From: Halocaridina rubra
Lineage: Eukaryota; Arthropoda; Malacostraca; Decapoda; Atyidae
Direction: 5' to 3'
Length of the DNA stretch: 13,393 nucleotides
Assembly: GCA_037179515.1 (NCBI GenBank)
Contig: JAXCGZ010002289.1
Coordinates: forward strand, 60,001-73,393
Of this stretch, positions 9,201-13,393 are shown in pieces (within the stretch, counting starts at the first letter, position 1; every line of letters begins with the position of its first letter). Under the pieces are notes generated by a model, which saw only the letters and a program-made list of their open reading frames with translations, was not told the DNA's origin and searched no databases. The translations under genes and the position numbers were made by a program.

Positions 9201-9842
9201 CTAGCCAGTGACTGTAAGAAATAATCATCAGTTGAGCATCACCTAGAATCATATGTATTTCATTAAAAAATACTAAAAAACATCGCCATATTCTCTACTG
9301 TAATGAGTTCCAAATGTATGATGCAAGGAAAACCTCTGAATCACATCAAGAACAACAACAATAACAATACACGCACAGAAAATGAATCATGATAACTAAT
9401 GCACTGACACAATCCAGACAAGCTTAGAAAATAGAGAACATAAAGATAAAGATTATTATGAAAAGAAGCATTGCGAAATCTATCTTTCAGGCAGCCATTA
9501 CGAATTCTCTCATTTAATTCTCTAGCCAGTGACCGTAAGAAATAATCATCAGTTGAGCATCACCTAGAATCATATGTATTTCATTAAAAAATACTAAAAA
9601 GCATCGCCATATACTCTACTGTAATGAGTTCCAAATGCATGATGCAAGGAAAACCTCTGAATCACATCAAGAACAACAACAATAACAATACACGCACAGA
9701 AAATGAATCATGATAACTAATGCACTGACACAATCCAGACAAGCTTAGAAAATAGAGAACATAAAGATAAAGATTATTATGAAAATAAGCATTGCGAAAT
9801 CTATCTTTCAGGCAGCCATTACGAATTCTCTCATTTAATTCT
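9201..9842. repeat. 321-bp unit in tandem, two copies, 98.4% identical
   Basis: Copy 1 spans 9201-9521 and copy 2 spans 9522-9842, head to tail with no spacer. I count five substitutions in 321 positions and no indels. Both copies start CTAGCCAGTGA and end TTTAATTCT. The unit contains an ACAACAACAATAACAAT motif but has no open frame of note. The high identity points to a recent duplication, or to unequal exchange or gene conversion within a satellite-like array. A collapsed or mis-joined assembly is the alternative. Confidence 0.97.
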
Positions 9843-10801
9843 CGTAGCTCGACGTTACGCTTTTTATTTCCAAGTATTAATTAGCATCTCTTTGGAGGTT
9901 CTTAACGCTTGGGGAGAACGTAAACACAAGGGCAATACCATAGCAGAATATTTGTCTCCATCTCAAAACCCTCCATACTTATTATTATCACGTGATATTG
10001 ATAAAGACTTCGCATCTTACTTCTTTTAAGTGGCAATGGGCCATTTCTCCGTCAGAAGTCTTCAACGTTGCAAACATTTGAAAAAAAAAAACACAGTTTT
10101 TGCTACTCGATGGCCATTTATTTCCTTATTCCTTACTTCAGGAAAGAGGACAGAGGGTTAAGAATCTGGGGAGGGGGTGAAAAGGTGTCTAAGAATGATA
10201 TCATTTGCAATTCCTAGTGTTAAAAATGCAACAATCATAGTTAAGGGTGCTAAGAGGATGGGGAAAGACTCGACTTATTATCACATAAAGTGGTTTTAGT
10301 ATTCATGAAGGGTCAACAATATTGCAGCAATGTTGATGTGAAAGAAATCTTCATATAACTAATTAAAATTTCTCTTTTCATTGCCTCACAGCACACTGAT
10401 GCTCACCTGGAATAAATAGAGGTGAACTTGCTCATGGTTAGACAAAGAGGATGACCTACTTTTTCTGAAAACAATGCCCTACTTTAAAGATGATAATACA
10501 AAACTTCTTATATCTAATAATCTGACAAAGCCTCGACAAATAGTTAGCCATAAGACTGCAAAACTCCGGAAAAACATATGCATTGTCTCGTAAAACGTTC
10601 AAAATAGCGTCGACATGGGAAAAATTAAGCATTCTGCAAAGCTGCAGAGAACGAATATCATTGCTTCTTATAGTCTCAAATGATAAAAGCATTTTTGGAA
10701 TAAGCTACCATACATATAAATAAAACCGCAGACAAGAAGAGTAAATTAGACAACGATCATTTCAGTCTAACAACAAACATTTACATTTTCAAAAAAGCAT
10801 T
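9843..10801. other. AT-rich unique region, no convincing gene
   Basis: Nearly 1 kb without a recognisable repeat or gene. It has a poly(A) tract at 10080-10091 and a small minus-strand open frame at 10456-10692 (78 codons, starting MLLSFETIRSNDIRSL). That frame has no motif, no LINE similarity and no supporting neighbours, so I do not call it a gene. Confidence 0.6.
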
Positions 10802-11240
<439 letters not shown>

Positions 11241-11313
11241 ATTTTGAAATCCTGAACTTCATTAGCCACTTTTTGACCACTCATGCAAACTATTTAGGTA
11301 TTCCTGAAATTCT

Positions 11314-11640
11314 CTACCATTGTTCTCGTATTTTACTTTCTTCACAATCCTTATTATCTTCTGTATACATATTAAAAAACAAATTTACAGACTCTGGTAG
11401 GTCATTTACGTATACAAGGAACAAAGGTGGCCCTAAAACGGAAACCTGTGGAACACCACTACTAACCATTCTCCAGTCAGACAATGCCTGTTTTAAACTA
11501 ACCCTCTGCCCCTTCCTTCTAAGTAAGGCTTTATCCATTCCAAGACATTTTGACTTCTTCCCATTACTTGCAGCTTCTTAATAAGTCTCCCATGTGGGAC
11601 TGTAGCAAATGCCTTACGACAATCTAAGAATATGCAATAC
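11314..11640 (-). pseudogene. RT palm of element 4, box C degraded
   Basis: Box A reads YCIFLDCRKAFATVPHGRLI (11639-11580, catalytic Asp kept), followed by [21 protein letters not shown] frameshift near 11520 moves to [17 protein letters not shown] and [20 protein letters not shown] (box B with Gly to Val). The FADD position reads YTED (11356-11367), so one catalytic Asp is Glu. A stop follows at 11314. Confidence 0.82.
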
Positions 11641-11681
11641 ACCAAGCCCTCTCTTCTTCTTGTAAGATTCGGCTTACCTCA

Positions 11682-11981
11682 TCATAAAATTCCAATAAGT
11701 TTGTTACTGTTGATGTGCCTTCTTTGAAGCCATGTTGTCTTGCTGACAATATATTGAAAGATTCCAAGTGAAGAGATGCATTTTCTTAGAAGATTTTTCA
11801 TAACTTTACAAACTATGCTGATCAGTGAAACATTCATATAGTTTAGAGCTGTATCTCTTCTTCCCAGCAACTTTTCAAATATGATGCATAGCACCAATGA
11901 TATTGGCTTAGTGTATTTCTTAAGTATATAATGAGATATGTCATCAGGACCCATAGCTTTATGAGCATCTAACTCCATCAC
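11682..11981 (-). pseudogene. RT fingers of element 4
   Basis: The frame reads ELDAHKAMGPDDISHYILKK (family K.xGPDxI), ISLVLCIIFEKLL, an apparent gap where the family has a WK..xVxPIFKKG segment, then VSLISIVCKVMKNLLRKCI. Two stops end it at about 11680. The reading start at 11981 is a chance initiator within the domain. Confidence 0.8.
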
Positions 11982-11989
11982 TCATGATC

Positions 11990-12458
11990 TCTTATCTCTG
12001 CAATCCGAGGGGGAGGAGTATTTTCTATTATAAATACTGACTGAAGCTTCTTGTTCAATTCTTCACAGATCTCTTCATCTGTCCCAGTGATGCGTCCATT
12101 TGTCCTCTTTAACTTTAAAACATTTTCTTAAACCTTCACTTTTCCTCTCTTTCTGCTTCTCTTCTTTTACTTAGGTAATCATTTCATTTTTGTTTGTAAA
12201 TCTGCCGGGCATTTAAATATTTTTTCTTCCTATACCTATACCAGCATTAGTCTTGCCACTACCTAGCTCTCTTACACTCATTATTGAACCATTTCTATCT
12301 GGCATGAATAATTTCTTATTTTGGTGAATGGTATGCAACAAGTAACTTCTTCTCATATTCCTCACAAAAAAATCGTACATCTCTTGTACAGATTTGTTGT
12401 TAAATAATATCCTCCAGCCAATAACTTCAAAAAGATCATTAATTTTGTTGTAATCTCC
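11990..12458 (-). pseudogene. Linker of element 4
   Basis: GDYNKINDLFEVIGW, SVQEMYDFFVRNM and further basic segments (KLFMPDRNGS) are visible with several stops between 12000 and 12210. In CR1-like elements this is the connector between endonuclease and RT. Only its first half is recognisable. Confidence 0.68.
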
Positions 12459-12975
12459 TTACAGACAGTTCCACATTGCGTCATTCTCAGTGTCCCTATT
12501 TTCAGGCAGAACATCTTCGATGATATATTCCATCATCAACACACAGTGGTTACTTTTTCCAATCGAAGATTCATACTCATTTTTACCAATATCTAACACA
12601 TTGTCTGTCGATACTAGATCCAGCAGTGATGGCGCATCCCCATTCCTGGCCGTCATTGGTTCCAGTACATGTTGGTGTAGGAAATTTGCTTATGCACTAT
12701 CTAGGAATCTTGCCCCAAATGAATCCTCTCCACTGTGCGGGTCAAGATGAATCCAATCTATCTCTTATAATCAAAATCCTACACTTTCTCATCCATGCGA
12801 TGTTAAAATCTGACTTTATAAGTTTGATAGGACCGATATGATTTTCTTCATAAGCCTCTATCCTCTGCGGATTCCTTGGTGGGTAATATACGATATCTGT
12901 CATAATGCTCTCTGAATCAGTATTTATGCGAGCAACAAAATATTCCTTGAAGTCACTTTCCATTGCATAGTATAG
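12459..12975 (-). pseudogene. Endonuclease remnant of element 4
   Basis: The first piece (12963-12742) reads DIVYYPPRNPQRIEAYEENH and then KSDFNIAW, the place of the conserved GDFNxxxIxW loop of APE-type endonucleases, with Gly replaced by Ser. After stops and a shift the second piece (12656-12459) reads VLEPMTARNGDAPSLLDLVS and IGKSNHCVL. The catalytic Ser-Asp-His appears as Ser-Asn-His (12546-12554). A TAA after MWNCL is followed in the same frame by GDYNKIND, the family's continuation. The N-terminal part of the domain is missing. Confidence 0.82.
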
Positions 12976-13378
12976 ATAAAAGAGTGCTTAATTTATGTTA
13001 TACTCTAAAAAACTAAAGAGGTTATTATAATTATGTGACGATTTTTATGTGTGACTGACAGACAGACCGAATCTAATAACGTACAAACACATCCCCACGT
13101 ATGGTGAACTACGAGAAGGGATTCACTTACATAATATAGGAGAGAAAACCTATTTGATGTAAACGCACTAAGAAAGTAAAAGATAACAGTCCACATATAG
13201 CCATAAATAAACCATTAAGAGAACAAAAAGAAAGAGGCGTTAATAAATTTTATCATTAGAGCCTGACTCTCTACATTGATACTCTACAATTTAAGTATAC
13301 ATAAGTATCATTCTCTCTTCTGAGAGTACTCATCACTACTTTTACTAAGAGTTCATAACCGTCTTAAACGCATACAAA
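12976..13378. other. Unique AT-rich flank, no gene seen
   Basis: No conserved motif, RNA gene or long repeat. A minus-strand frame at 13005-13196 (63 codons) has no support. Confidence 0.55.
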
Positions 13379-13393
13379 GAGAGAGAGAGAGAG
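13379..13393. repeat. (GA)n tract at window edge
   Basis: Seven and a half GA units run to the end of the window; the true length is unknown. Confidence 0.9.

Noticed and set aside
9201..9842. CRISPR-like or satellite array
   Set aside because: Only two copies of a 321-bp unit without spacers. It is not CRISPR, and two copies do not prove a satellite.
12490..12841. Plus-strand frames of 86 and 71 codons
   Set aside because: Antisense of the element 4 endonuclease remnant.

Overview
This window looks like eukaryotic, gene-poor, repeat-dense DNA from an invertebrate. A decapod crustacean (shrimp, crab or crayfish type) is the best guess. That guess is inference: it rests on the very long (AT)n arrays, about 1.4 kb or roughly 10% of the window, together with (CA)n, (AAT)n and (GA)n tracts, and on a mix of CR1-like, Jockey-like and RTE-like LINE fragments that I associate with such genomes. 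I see no bacterial operon, tRNA, rRNA or CRISPR array, and no host gene I can name.

Layout. (1) 1-1256, plus strand: the 3' half of a CR1/Jockey-group non-LTR retrotransposon. Its reverse transcriptase (RT) frame is undamaged from the window edge to a stop at 1087, followed by a short 3'UTR and an octamer tail (TTCTTATG). It runs into an (AT)n array (1255-1598) and an (AAT)n tract. (2) 1634-2415: mostly unique DNA. The minus strand carries an open, unrecognised ~110-codon coding-like stretch that ends at 2077 and abuts a (CA)n array (2416-2474). (3) About 2650-4766, minus strand: a decayed Jockey-type LINE (endonuclease C-terminus, linker, RT, thumb) with frameshifts, stops and a ruined catalytic box. 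Its endonuclease is cut off exactly where a 539-bp (AT)n array begins. (4) 4767-5881: three (AT)n arrays, the last two inside a tandemly duplicated unit. (5) About 5985-9080, plus strand: a nearly full-length but dead RTE-like LINE (endonuclease, linker, RT, C-terminal domain, 3'UTR) whose catalytic FADD box reads FAVD. (6) 9201-9842: a non-coding 321-bp unit present twice in tandem at 98.4% identity. (7) 9843-10801: AT-rich DNA with nothing convincing. (8) 10802-10938: another (AT)n array. (9) About 10940-12975, minus strand: a second, much older CR1-like LINE (endonuclease to RT palm/thumb). (10) 12976-13393: no feature except a (GA)n tract at the edge.

The four LINE copies do not form a working pathway. 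They are independent insertions in different states of decay: element 1 looks young, and the other three are dead. The recurring theme is simple-sequence DNA at element borders. (AT)n arrays sit at the 3' end of element 1, the 5' break of element 2 and the 3' break of element 4; a (CA)n array lies downstream of element 2; and a TGTA-type run marks the probable end of element 3. I found no convincing novel multi-gene system. The observations most worth a second look are the orphan open frame at 2077-2415, the (AT)n/LINE junctions, and the two recent tandem duplications.
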